Assembly: GCA_900315795.1 (NCBI GenBank) | Contig: ONAM01000012.1 | Coordinates: 1 to 33,366, forward strand | From: Candidatus Avelusimicrobium caledoniensis | Lineage (GTDB): Bacteria; Elusimicrobiota; Elusimicrobia; Elusimicrobiales; Elusimicrobiaceae | Length of the DNA stretch: 33,366 nt | Reading direction: 5' to 3' | Part shown: piece by piece, positions 23,880 through 31,270 of the stretch | Layout: each line of letters begins with the position of its first letter | Position numbering within the stretch: the stretch's first letter is position 1 | Made by a program: the position numbers and the translations under genes | Notes under the pieces: model-generated | What the model was told of the DNA's origin: nothing | Seen by the model: the letters and a program-made list of their open reading frames with translations, nothing else | The model's database searches: none

Positions 23880-24857
23880 CTAGGCCACGATGGCTTCCGT
23901 ATCGGTGATGGCATCGCAGATATGTACCGGGATTTCGTTAAACGTCATCAGCGGACGCGCGGTTAATTGGTCCGGCGTATATTGGACGTTGGTGCGGCTG
24001 CTGGCGAGTTTGCGCAAGGCCGCTTTGACGGTGCGGTTCATATACCAGACCGGTTTGCCCATAGACAAACTTTGGATGCGTTCTTCCAAATCGCACATTT
24101 TGTCAATGAGGTCGGAAGGCACACTCGTCGTATCAATGTTGCAGATACGGCCCGCGAAACGCCAATCTTGCACGGCAAGTCCTAATTTCCACTCAAAATA
24201 TTCTTTGTAAGCGGGATATTCATTGCCGTTGGCGTCCACGTGGTTAACGAGCCCGTGATCTACGCGTTGGATACCGGCTTTGGAGCCTTTGGGGAAGAAG
24301 GTAAATACTTTATCTGTATCCCATACAACGAGGTAGATAGACGAGTTTTTATTAGCGGTAGAGCTGCCACCGTCAATGACGTTGCGGGAACTTTCTGCGC
24401 CGGAAAGTTCGCAGTAGCGCGCGGCAAGTCCGGTAAAGCGTTCCGGGTTGGTGCCTACGTTTCCGTAGATAAGGTTAGACGCCATGGTATTAGACATACC
24501 GGCGATAATCGCGCGGGATTGCCCGGTGCGTACGGCGTCAACGTGGCCGCCTTTTTCGGCGACGAGTTTATCTACCACGGAATAAGCAGACAACGTACCG
24601 TACGATTCTACCACGACTTTGGTGGTTGCTTTGGCCGGTTCAATGCCTTGATAAGCACGACGCCATGTACCTTCCGGGATACCAGTGCGTACGGCATATT
24701 CGTGACCGCTGTCTAACGAACTTTCGCAGACGAGTGCGTCGCCGATAATATCGTTAGATTGGCTGAGCACTTCGGCGATAGCCAACTCTTGGCCCGAGGG
24801 GTCAAATTGTTTGGCGTAATCAACTAAACTGTATTGTTTATCAGCAATAATTGCCAT
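23880..24857 (-). CDS. Major capsid protein
   Basis: A 325-residue protein of the size and style of podovirus capsid proteins of the GP7-like group: YSLVDYAKQFDPSGQELAIAEVLSQSNDIIGDALVCES at the N-terminus, TGIPEGTWRRAYQGIEPAKATT, TGLAARYCELSG, YLVVWDTDKVFTFFPKGSKAGI, and WYMNRTVKAALRKLA...NEIPVHICDAI near the C-terminus. An HK97 fold is expected. RBS GGAG. Lies between the scaffold-like and cement genes. Confidence 0.88.
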   Translation of the reverse strand: MAIIADKQYSLVDYAKQFDPSGQELAIAEVLSQSNDIIGDALVCESSLDSGHEYAVRTGIPEGTWRRAYQGIEPAKATTKVVVESYGTLSAYSVVDKLVAEKGGHVDAVRTGQSRAIIAGMSNTMASNLIYGNVGTNPERFTGLAARYCELSGAESSRNVIDGGSSTANKNSSIYLVVWDTDKVFTFFPKGSKAGIQRVDHGLVNHVDANGNEYPAYKEYFEWKLGLAVQDWRFAGRICNIDTTSVPSDLIDKMCDLEERIQSLSMGKPVWYMNRTVKAALRKLASSRTNVQYTPDQLTARPLMTFNEIPVHICDAITDTEAIVA

Positions 24858-24869
24858 TATATTTCTCCT

Positions 24870-25451
24870 TTAATTTTTTCTTCCGTACAGTGCTTCGGCG
24901 AAGGTTTTATCCTGCGGAGCGGACGGTTGCCCGCCCAGTGAGGCGTCTTCGCTAATAGTACGACCGATCCCGCTGAGTGTACGGATCACAACGGGATGAT
25001 TCCCCAGCCCCGTTTCTTCTAACAGTTCGCGTAGTTCCGGGCCGCCAAACGTATCAGCCGCCCGAAGTGCAAACGTGATTTCTTTTTCCAACCCGGCCCC
25101 GTAAGCGGCACGGGTTTGGTGGGCCCAAGCGGCGATTTGCTCGCGTTTTTGCGCTTGCGCGTGTTGCGTTTGGTGCACTACACAATCGTTTTGAAACGCT
25201 AACCATTTATCCACTTGTTCAGGCGACAAGTTACACTCCTGCGCTAATGTCTTAAAGGCCTTAAAATCGTCCGCGGTAAACGGCAATTTTTCGGGCTCGG
25301 ACCCATTTTCTAACGAGTCTTGGGTGTTGGTTTCCTGTTCGGTAGGGCTATCCAAGTTGGCATGGCTTTCTTGGCTAGATGCGGCATTTTCTGCCGGAAC
25401 AGAAACGGTTAAATCGGTGTTTTCCGTTTTATTAGGCGTAATTTCAGACAT
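24870..25451 (-). CDS. Scaffolding-like protein
   Basis: A 193-residue acidic, Glu/Gln/Ser-rich protein. It has a disordered N-terminal half (residues 1-65) and a helical C-terminal half (TLAQECNLSPEQVDKWLAFQ...EQIAAWAHQTRAAYGAGLEKEI). Composition and position directly upstream of the capsid gene are those of a phage scaffold, which guides prohead assembly and then leaves. It overlaps the upstream gene by 8 bases. RBS GGAG. Confidence 0.75.
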   Translation of the reverse strand: MSEITPNKTENTDLTVSVPAENAASSQESHANLDSPTEQETNTQDSLENGSEPEKLPFTADDFKAFKTLAQECNLSPEQVDKWLAFQNDCVVHQTQHAQAQKREQIAAWAHQTRAAYGAGLEKEITFALRAADTFGGPELRELLEETGLGNHPVVIRTLSGIGRTISEDASLGGQPSAPQDKTFAEALYGRKN

Positions 25452-25752
25452 GGGTTAACTCCTGTGTTAGACGGTTAATTTCGTTTTGTTCCGAAGTAAG
25501 TTCGGATATATATTCCCCCCGCATTTGTGTATATGCGTTGGGAGCGGCGTCCTCTATTTCGGCAAGCAAAAAGAGTCCTATACTTTGCTGGCCGCAATGA
25601 AACGCGGTGGCCGTGCTATCCCCGGGCACAAAGCTGTGTTGGCGTACCCGGCAAGCTTGCAAAATCCGCCACACCAATCGGCGGCCTTGTACGGTTTTTA
25701 AGACGGATTGCAAGTCGGAAGTATTTCTTTTTTTCAGTTGTTTTTCGTTCAT
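25444..25752 (-). CDS. Bbp19-like phage protein
   Basis: A 102-residue protein with the pattern KTVQGRRLVWRILQACRVRQHSF...AFHCGQQSIGLFLLAEIEDAAPNAYTQM. I recognise this as the Bbp19 type, small proteins found beside portal and scaffold genes in BPP-1-like podoviruses. Function unknown. The RBS is weak; upstream is a region of G+C-rich hairpins. Overlaps the scaffold-like start. Confidence 0.75.
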   Translation of the reverse strand: MNEKQLKKRNTSDLQSVLKTVQGRRLVWRILQACRVRQHSFVPGDSTATAFHCGQQSIGLFLLAEIEDAAPNAYTQMRGEYISELTSEQNEINRLTQELTHV

Positions 25753-25760
25753 AAGATCGG

Positions 25761-25897
25761 GTAACGGTCCGCCCGGCCGGGCCGTTACATGTTGCCAAAC
25801 AGCGTGCTTTAATTTTAGACGCCTGTTTGCGCAAATTTATGGAGTATGTTAGGTAGGAAAGAACGGGCCGGGCCGTTCCCCCGCGTCGGGCCGTTAC
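25761..25897. repeat. GGGCCGTT repeats and hairpins between portal and Bbp19-like gene
   Basis: GTAACGG (25761-25767) pairs with CCGTTAC (25782-25788) around the perfect 12-bp palindrome GCCCGGCCGGGC. GAACGG (25861-25866) pairs with CCGTTC (25873-25878). The core CGGGCCGTT occurs three times (about 25780, 25870 and 25888). The hairpins lie in the 197-bp gap after the portal gene and could process, pause or attenuate the late mRNA. Confidence 0.55.
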
Positions 25898-25949
25898 GCT
25901 TATACAGACGCGCCCGCACGCGGCTTTTTCCTTTTCTTTTCCGAAGGGT

Positions 25950-27539
25950 CTAAGAGGGCGAGTTCCCTTCTTGTGCAACGGACGTGGGGACCTCGTCTGT
26001 TGCATGCGGGGAGTTTACCTCGTTAGGCGCACTCCCCGCGGGGGTTATTTCATCTTCGCTCTTAAGTAGCGCCGGAGCCACCCCCAAGGCCTTGAGGCCT
26101 TCTTCCAGTGCGCAGTCGTAGTCTACGCGACCGGCAAGTTCCGGCTTGGCAGCAGCCAACGTGGCCGCATAGTTAAGCCCTTGTATCAGCGACGACAGCC
26201 CCGCCGCTTTTTGCGCTTGTGCAATCATGGAAACGTACTCTACTTTAAGCGGCATACCTTGTATGGAGTCCGGCGGCGTGGGCAACAGTCCTTGACGGGC
26301 CAATAAGTTAAACGCGCGGTCAATCAGCGGGTCTAGCAGTTCGTTTTTAAGCCGTTCCAATACCGGGCCGAGCACAAGCATTTTTTCTTGGTGGCGTTCG
26401 GCCACTTCGGTTGCGGTCATTCCGGCGTAATTTTGCGCGGAAAGCGACAGGAAAACATCGGCAAAAAATTGCGAGCGTATCGTGGCGCGCACCGATTCTA
26501 TGGCGGCTTCCAACGCGTTTAGGTCGGGCTGAACTTGGTAAGCCGGACGTACCGCGCCGTCAGCCGTGCCGTTGTAGCGGGTAATACCGCCGGGGAGCAA
26601 ATTGACTTCGCCTTGTACGTTAGCGGAAACCATCACGGGCGGGTTGGTACTTTTGTCCAGTGCAACGAGTTTTGTTTTCTGCATTTTTTGCAGCATTTTC
26701 ACGTCGCCTAAACACTTCCACCCCGGCCCTTTGCCATACACATCCGACGCATTTTTCACTTCCCACCGCGCGGCAATGACCGGAAATTCTTTATATCCGC
26801 CCTGGCGCAACACGTGTCCGTCTTCCGTAAAATAGATACTCGCAAACGGCATGTGTAAATTATCTTCAAAGAACGGCACGTGACGGTTGTTGGGCACAAT
26901 CAAGTGAAATACTTTGTAGTATTTGGTGGCTTGTTCGTGGGCGGGCAACGCGAGAATTTGCGGCGGCAAATTATCTTTACCAAAGGTGGTAATGAGTTGC
27001 TCTGCCGTCATAAAAAACTCGCGCCCGAAACGGTTGACTTTACCTTGTGCATCCGTACCTAAAACGTACTCGCCCACCGTAAACGCACGGCAGTAAATGC
27101 CTTTTTCGCGGTCTTCTTCCATTAAAAAAGCGGCGGTGCCGAACACAGCAATTTCTTCGTAGAAACCGTGCAACACGCCGTAGACGTTGCTTTTGGCAAA
27201 TACTTCTTCCAAGCGTTTTTTCACGTCAAACACCCACTCGCGTGCACCGGGAAGTTCCATTAAATTATCGGGTGCGAGGGATAAATCAAACCAACTGCGC
27301 GCCGGACTGGTTAAGCCCGACATCATCCCCGCGCATAACACTTCTACCGACAAGCACGGAGCCGAATCTAGCAACGCTTTGTGGTCAATGCGGCGGCCTT
27401 GACTCGGCAGTTGCCCGTCAAAGAAACCGCGCGTGGGAGCCAGATACGTTCCCAACTCTTTCCAAACGGGCAACCACGTAGATTGCTCGTTTTTTAAGGC
27501 GTCGTACTGACGCTTATAATTATTTTGTAACTGTTTCAT
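25950..27539 (-). CDS. Portal protein (podovirus head-to-tail connector)
   Basis: A 529-residue protein of the podovirus connector family: WKELGTYLAPTRGFFDGQLP, LCAGMMSGLTSPARSWFDLSL, MLQKMQKTKLVALDKSTNPP and LFLSLSAQNYAGMTATEVAERHQEKM are typical segments. The C-terminal tail is acidic and low in complexity. It forms the dodecameric ring at the capsid vertex for DNA entry and exit. Same strand as the terminase but separated from it by 1.1 kb holding a small plus-strand gene and a pilin gene. Confidence 0.92.
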   Translation of the reverse strand: MKQLQNNYKRQYDALKNEQSTWLPVWKELGTYLAPTRGFFDGQLPSQGRRIDHKALLDSAPCLSVEVLCAGMMSGLTSPARSWFDLSLAPDNLMELPGAREWVFDVKKRLEEVFAKSNVYGVLHGFYEEIAVFGTAAFLMEEDREKGIYCRAFTVGEYVLGTDAQGKVNRFGREFFMTAEQLITTFGKDNLPPQILALPAHEQATKYYKVFHLIVPNNRHVPFFEDNLHMPFASIYFTEDGHVLRQGGYKEFPVIAARWEVKNASDVYGKGPGWKCLGDVKMLQKMQKTKLVALDKSTNPPVMVSANVQGEVNLLPGGITRYNGTADGAVRPAYQVQPDLNALEAAIESVRATIRSQFFADVFLSLSAQNYAGMTATEVAERHQEKMLVLGPVLERLKNELLDPLIDRAFNLLARQGLLPTPPDSIQGMPLKVEYVSMIAQAQKAAGLSSLIQGLNYAATLAAAKPELAGRVDYDCALEEGLKALGVAPALLKSEDEITPAGSAPNEVNSPHATDEVPTSVAQEGNSPS

Positions 27540-27606
27540 AATGTATAAAAGGAAGACACAAACGAAGAAAATTTACTACTATGTAGAAAACAACAGGAGG
27601 TAATGT

Positions 27607-27789
27607 ATGGTGGGACTAGTGATAATTTTTATTTTTGTGGTATTGATCGCCGTGCCGGGGTTTTACATGATTACGCGCAAAGTGTTTCCGAAAAACAGCA
27701 AACGCTCAGCGATGTGGATCACTATTTTATTAACGGCGTTATTGGTAGCGGCTCTCGCGCTTATTACGCTGGGAAATTGGCCCGGGTAA
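27607..27789 (+). CDS. Small two-helix membrane protein in the prophage
   Basis: A 60-residue protein with transmembrane helices at about 2-22 (LVIIFIFVVLIAVPGFYMI) and 37-56 (MWITILLTALLVAALALITL), joined by a basic loop. A strong RBS (AGGAGG, 6-7 bases upstream) and a terminator at 27814 support it as a real, independently transcribed gene running against the phage operon. No family recognised; a lysogeny-expressed membrane factor is possible. Confidence 0.7.
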   Translation: MVGLVIIFIFVVLIAVPGFYMITRKVFPKNSKRSAMWITILLTALLVAALALITLGNWPG

Positions 27790-27813
27790 GAAAAACGGAC
27801 CGGAAAGTTTTTA

Positions 27814-27845
27814 CGCAAAACCGCCTGAAAGGGCGGTTTTTTGCG
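27814..27845. terminator. Intrinsic terminator, mainly plus strand
   Basis: CCGCC (27821-27825) pairs with GGCGG (27832-27836), extended by AAAA/TTTT and followed by TTTTTT on the plus strand. On the minus strand it has four T and lies 70-100 bases downstream of the promoter at 27921-27950, so it may also attenuate portal transcription. Confidence 0.8.
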
Positions 27846-27920
27846 CGCAAAAAAACCTTACTAATAAAACTTAAAGACAAATTATTCGGAAAAGAAAGGA
27901 AGAACTACTAAGATTTTATA

Positions 27921-27950
27921 ATTATAGCATAAGTGATACTCTTTTGTCAA
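27921..27950 (-). promoter_or_regulatory. Strong sigma-70 phage promoter upstream of portal
   Basis: On the minus strand TTGACA (27945-27950), an 18-bp spacer and a perfect TATAAT (27921-27926). The 12 bases TTATGCTATAAT are shared exactly with the promoter at 30550-30579. It would drive the portal and capsid genes. Confidence 0.8.
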
Positions 27951-27977
27951 GTTAATCTTATTTTTCCGACAGAGAAA

Positions 27978-28607
27978 TTACAAGTTTCCCTGTGTATTGA
28001 TTTGGTTACACAGCTGGCGTTGGGCCGCAGTAATAATATTATTATTCATAACTGTACAGTGTATCCTTCCCGGCTCATCTGCTAACACAAACAAGGAATA
28101 TACCGACACAAAAGCGTTCCCTTGCGGCACAACCCGGTGCGCCACCGCTAAATAAGGATTTTCACGAACAGTAGCTCCGGCAGGCGAATATAAAAAGTAT
28201 TTCGTACGTTTACGATGCCCCTGATAAATTACATTGTCATCCTCGCCGGATATTTCCACATCCAACGCGTCTAATTCATCCATTCCGGCATAGGTCCCAT
28301 TTGCTAAGTAATACGCTTGGTTGGCCTGAACAATTGCTTTTAAATTAACGACGGCCTCCGCAAGCCGTGCTTTTTCCACGGCCACTTGATACTTGGGCAA
28401 GGCCACCGCCGCTAAAATGCCGATGATAAGTACAACAACTAAAAGTTCAATAAGCGTGAAGCCGTTGCCGTTGTACAAAAATGTTGTCATCCCCGAATGT
28501 TTCTGTCGGGGATCTGTTGTTGCTTTTTGCAACGACAAATTGGTTGAGATACCCGACAAAATTCCTCGGGTATGACATTTATTATTTACTACATTTTTTC
28601 TTTGCAT
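27978..28607 (-). CDS. Type IV pilin-like prepilin (pilin 4) inside the prophage, very long leader
   Basis: A 209-residue prepilin: cleavage site [18 protein letters not shown] at residue 49-50, then [21 protein letters not shown] and a globular domain ending [13 protein letters not shown]. The 49-residue leader is mostly encoded by a 93-bp TGTCAT-type palindromic element (28485-28577), whose length is a multiple of three. RBS AAGGAG precedes ATG. It has its own homopolymer-spacer promoter. It sits between the terminase and portal genes on the phage strand, an unexpected place for a pilin. It may be a host cassette that landed in the prophage, or phage cargo that alters pili, common phage receptors. 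Confidence 0.88.
   Translation of the reverse strand: MQRKNVVNNKCHTRGILSGISTNLSLQKATTDPRQKHSGMTTFLYNGNGFTLIELLVVVLIIGILAAVALPKYQVAVEKARLAEAVVNLKAIVQANQAYYLANGTYAGMDELDALDVEISGEDDNVIYQGHRKRTKYFLYSPAGATVRENPYLAVAHRVVPQGNAFVSVYSLFVLADEPGRIHCTVMNNNIITAAQRQLCNQINTQGNL
28485..28577. repeat. TGTCAT-type palindromic element inside the pilin 4 leader
   Basis: Bounded by TGTCAT (28485-28490) and ATGACA (28572-28577). Internal dyads: CCCCGA/TCGGGG, GTTGC/GCAAC and CCCGA/TCGGG. It has the same order of sub-elements as the 84-bp copy in the 5' UTR of pilin 1, but here it is coding. Confidence 0.8.
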
Positions 28608-28645
28608 ACAAAGCTCCTTAATGATACTCTTGTACCATCAAATAA

Positions 28646-28673
28646 AATGTAGCAAAAAAAAAAACGATGTCAA
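28646..28673 (-). promoter_or_regulatory. Homopolymer-spacer promoter of pilin 4
   Basis: On the minus strand TTGACA (28668-28673), a 16-bp spacer with 11 T (28654-28664) and a weak -10 TACATT (28646-28651). AAGGGACTTGACATCG-T run matches the pilin 2 promoter. Confidence 0.6.
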
Positions 28674-28697
28674 GTCCCTTATTGCACGACGAAAAAA

Positions 28698-30008
28698 TCA
28701 AATAACGTCATACTCACTGTTAGCAAATTCACTGGTTGAGTTCGCCGCGCCCGCACGCACGGGCGCGGCAAACGTAAGCGCGAGCGCATCGGCCAAGTCG
28801 GGGCTTTTTCCGGTACGCGCTTTTAATTTTTCTTTCGGCTCTAACCTAAGCCGCCCGGACGCGTCATAATCATACGCAGTTTGGCACAAATCGGCCGCGA
28901 GTTCAGCTACGTCGGGCAACGCGCCGGATGATTTGATCCACGATGCCATTTCCCCCCACATCTCCGCGCGCTTGTTGGCATACTGTCCGGCTTTAATTGC
29001 CGTGCCGCCAAACGGCACTTCCGTTACCGTAAAACCCAACTGGCGCAAGCGGTCAATCACCCCGCCGCCGCAACCGGCATCTACAAAAACCCCGTCGGGG
29101 CGGAAATTTTCTATTTCACGCGCTACGTGCGAAGCAAGCGTCATATTGTCTATTTGCCTAAGCACTAGCGGCTCAAACGCTTGCAACCCCTGACGGCGGA
29201 AAATCACGCTACGGTCATCGCCAAAGCGTGCCGGATCAACGCCTAAAATTTTAGGTGCAAAGCGCAACTCAGTTGATGAATAGCGACGGCGCGTAGCGGC
29301 TAGCACATCATCAATGGGAATTAAAATATTTTCGGAACTCGCCGTAAAATCACATAGATATTCTTGACGGAAAATAGTAACGGGGGTTTCTTGTTTAATG
29401 TGCTCTAATTCAGCAGGCGAAATCACGCCCGACTCATCTGCACGAAAGACACCGTACCACCAAACGGCGGGCTCGGTTTGGGCGAGTTTTTGCGCTTGGT
29501 TAAACAAATCGTAAAACGCATTTTGTCCTTTAGGCGTACCCATAAATACCACCCACCCCTCGCGCGACAAGAGCATCGGCCGGATAATTTCAGAAAATAC
29601 ATCCGGCTTAATTTGCGCATATTCATCCAATACTACACCGTCGGCGTACGTGCCGCGCAAGGCATCGGGGTTATCGGCCCCGCCCACACTAATACGCGCA
29701 CCGTTGGGTAATTTTACGCACAGCTCCGTTTCGTTTACGGCTATACCCGGTAGCGGAGCCGCGTAGCGTTTGAGGTAGTCCCACGCGATCAGTTTGGCTT
29801 GTTTTAAAAATGGTGCGATGTAAAAATACCGGGCGTGCGTGCGCTCATTTTGCAACGCTTTTTTAAGAATGTGATTGACGGCACACACCGTTTTGCCCAA
29901 CTGCCGGTGCGTAACCAGTACACAAAAACGGTGCGTTTCCAATGCGGCGTGAATTTTGGCTTGCACTGGGCGCGGATGGTACGGAATAATAATACGTTTT
30001 TTATTCAT
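28698..30008 (-). CDS. terL: Terminase large subunit
   Basis: A 436-residue packaging motor ATPase and nuclease. Residues 1-45 (IIIPYHPRPVQAKIHAAL, then CVLVTHRQLGKT as Walker A) and the Walker B-like DGVVLDEYAQI form the ATPase. FMGTPKGQNAFYDLF is the coupling motif. The nuclease Asp residues are in GVDPARFGDD, DGVFVDAGCGGG and DLADALALTF. I start at MNKKRIIIPYHP, preceded by GGGAAAAAG and overlapping the small-subunit stop by 8 bases, rather than at an upstream codon. Confidence 0.95.
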   Translation of the reverse strand: MNKKRIIIPYHPRPVQAKIHAALETHRFCVLVTHRQLGKTVCAVNHILKKALQNERTHARYFYIAPFLKQAKLIAWDYLKRYAAPLPGIAVNETELCVKLPNGARISVGGADNPDALRGTYADGVVLDEYAQIKPDVFSEIIRPMLLSREGWVVFMGTPKGQNAFYDLFNQAQKLAQTEPAVWWYGVFRADESGVISPAELEHIKQETPVTIFRQEYLCDFTASSENILIPIDDVLAATRRRYSSTELRFAPKILGVDPARFGDDRSVIFRRQGLQAFEPLVLRQIDNMTLASHVAREIENFRPDGVFVDAGCGGGVIDRLRQLGFTVTEVPFGGTAIKAGQYANKRAEMWGEMASWIKSSGALPDVAELAADLCQTAYDYDASGRLRLEPKEKLKARTGKSPDLADALALTFAAPVRAGAANSTSEFANSEYDVI

Positions 30009-30426
30009 CTTTTTCCCAAGAAACGACCATCGGCGGAGGGGCACTGCCATCATCCTTGCCGTCTTTCCAACCGAGCAGATTTTTGGCAGTAAAAACAGCA
30101 AACGACGCAGAATAATTACCGCGCAAACTGTTTTGAATTAAGATGTTTCCTTGCAAATCACGTGCTCTTTGGGCGGCCTCGTGAAAAGCGGGATGTTTGG
30201 TTTCCCAACTTTTAAGCACTTCGCACGTCGTGCCGAGCTGTTTAGCAAATGCGGCAAAGGTGGGCAGTTCGGCCGCCGTTTCCACGAGAGAAACAGAGCC
30301 GTCGCGCTTTTGTACTTCGGTTACGTGAAAAGCGGGCACATCAAAAAAAGCAAGTAAACGGTCGCAAAATTCCGGCTGATAACGAAGAGGTTTTACAGTG
30401 CTGTCGGCTGATTTTTTACGGGGCAT
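30001..30426 (-). CDS. terS: Terminase small subunit (DNA-binding)
   Basis: A 141-residue protein directly upstream of and overlapping terL. It has a helix-turn-helix-like segment (ELPTFAAFAKQLGTTCEVLKSWETKHPAFHEAAQRARDLQ) and NSLRGNYSASFAVFTAKNLLGWKD, typical of phage small terminases that recognise the packaging site. Start chosen at MPRKKSAD with GGAG upstream. It is preceded by a terminator-like hairpin and a strong promoter. Confidence 0.85.
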   Translation of the reverse strand: MPRKKSADSTVKPLRYQPEFCDRLLAFFDVPAFHVTEVQKRDGSVSLVETAAELPTFAAFAKQLGTTCEVLKSWETKHPAFHEAAQRARDLQGNILIQNSLRGNYSASFAVFTAKNLLGWKDGKDDGSAPPPMVVSWEKDE

Positions 30427-30504
30427 ATTTCCGCTCCAAACAAGTATGTCCCGCCGGGCGGGCATCAATTTCGGAAAGGAAATAAGGAAATAAAACGGGA
30501 AGAT

Positions 30505-30541
30505 AAAAAATTACAAAGCGGACAATTTGCGCTTTGTAATT
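30505..30541 (-). terminator. Terminator-like attenuator directly after the terminase promoter
   Basis: On the minus strand AATTACAAAGCG, a 9-base loop, CGCTTTGTAATT and then TTTTTT. The promoter at 30550-30579 should start transcription at about 30543, so the hairpin forms at the very 5' end of the message. Read-through would be needed to express the terminase genes from this promoter. Confidence 0.75.
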
Positions 30542-30549
30542 ATATATTT

Positions 30550-30579
30550 ATTATAGCATAAATTTATTCATTTTGTCAA
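30550..30579 (-). promoter_or_regulatory. Consensus sigma-70 promoter of the terminase operon
   Basis: On the minus strand TTGACA (30574-30579), an 18-bp spacer and TATAAT (30550-30555). Near twin of the promoter upstream of portal (shared TTATGCTATAAT). Confidence 0.85.
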
Positions 30580-30819
30580 ATTTAAAAAAGGCACAGGCAA
30601 CCTCCACCCGTTTTTTACGCCACCAAACGGCCACGGGTCATCCACCGATTTATCGTCGGCAAATGATTCGGCAAAGCACGCGTTATACAGGTAAATACTC
30701 ACCTGTAAATACGGCTCTAACCGCCGACAAAATAACTGCCCTTGTCTACCACCGACCGACGTGCCTAGTTGGGTCGCACGCCAAAAAATAAAGTTTTCCA
30801 AATCAATTTGTTGGGACAT
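30568..30819 (-). CDS. Small hypothetical phage protein
   Basis: An 83-residue open frame starting MSQQIDLENFIFWRATQLG, with a G-rich RBS-like GGGGGG upstream and an acidic segment (ADDKSVDDPWPFGG). Same strand as the terminase genes and the only credible frame between them and the repressor. Its 3' end overlaps the terminase promoter. No family recognised; it may be expressed from the divergent promoter at 31200-31229. Confidence 0.4.
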   Translation of the reverse strand: MSQQIDLENFIFWRATQLGTSVGGRQGQLFCRRLEPYLQVSIYLYNACFAESFADDKSVDDPWPFGGVKNGWRLPVPFLNLTK

Positions 30820-30920
30820 AGCCCCCCGCGCCCTTGCCTTTCAAACAAACGCAAGGGTAAAAAAAGGGTTAGTTTTAAGAAAGGAATTTTTTGTCTAAAA
30901 CGAAATATTCCGACGTGGGA

Positions 30921-30990
30921 AGCAAAGTTAACCCGTGTGCCTAAGTCCGTTTTGATAGTAGGCCGGCCAGCACGGCTTGTTAACTTTGCT
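30921..30990. repeat. Long perfect-arm inverted repeat
   Basis: AGCAAAGTTAAC (30921-30932) and GTTAACTTTGCT (30979-30990) are perfect 12-bp inverted arms. CCGTG (30933-30937) and CACGG (30971-30975) extend the stem, and GGCCGGCC lies near the loop. Located upstream of terminase, it could be a packaging site, a protein-binding dyad or an RNA hairpin. Apart from the doubtful small frame at 30568-30819, the 840 bases between terS and the repressor hold only this, promoters and hairpins. Confidence 0.7.
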
Positions 30991-31177
30991 AACCCAAGCA
31001 ACCTATTATTTGCTACAATAACTGCATAGTTCTTGGCGGAATTATGCAATTTGCGCACAACAGAGTACGCCCGCCGCAGGCGCGGCAGTAGTCGTAGTAG
31101 TCCGACCTCTCCGTTTGAGATTTCCTAATGGTAATTGAGGATATTTCAAATGCGCTGGCAAGATGAAAAACGCCAGG

Positions 31178-31229
31178 TTGAAGTGTCTTTCATGTTGTTA
31201 GTATAGTAAGTATTGTTAGCATTTGTCAA
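31178..31229. promoter_or_regulatory. Overlapping divergent promoters and operators of the lysogeny switch
   Basis: Plus strand: TTGAAG (31178-31183), 18 bp, TATAGT (31202-31207), reading into the repressor. Minus strand: TTGACA (31224-31229), 18 bp, TATACT (31200-31205), reading toward terminase. The two -10 boxes overlap. Direct repeats TTGTTAG at 31195-31201 and 31213-31219, 18 bp apart, flank them and are the best operator candidates. A further dyad (TTTGAGATTTCCT...AGGATATTTCAAA) lies at about 31109-31153. Confidence 0.75.
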
Positions 31230-31270
31230 GTCTTTTTTTTAGCCCTGTTTTTTCGGGTGGATTACCGTCT

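Noticed and set aside
25616..26005. 129-codon frame overlapping the portal end and Bbp19-like gene
   Set aside because: Shadow frame, rich in Arg/Lys/Pro from G+C-rich hairpin sequence, and overlapping two well-supported genes.
27603..27911. 102-codon frame overlapping the small membrane protein gene
   Set aside because: The frame starting 4 bases later has better RBS spacing and encodes two clean transmembrane helices ending before the terminator, whereas this one reads through the terminator.
30765..31058. 97-codon open frame on the minus strand before terminase
   Set aside because: It starts with GTG, runs through the long inverted repeat at 30921-30990, has no recognisable RBS or domain and overlaps the better small frame at 30568-30819.
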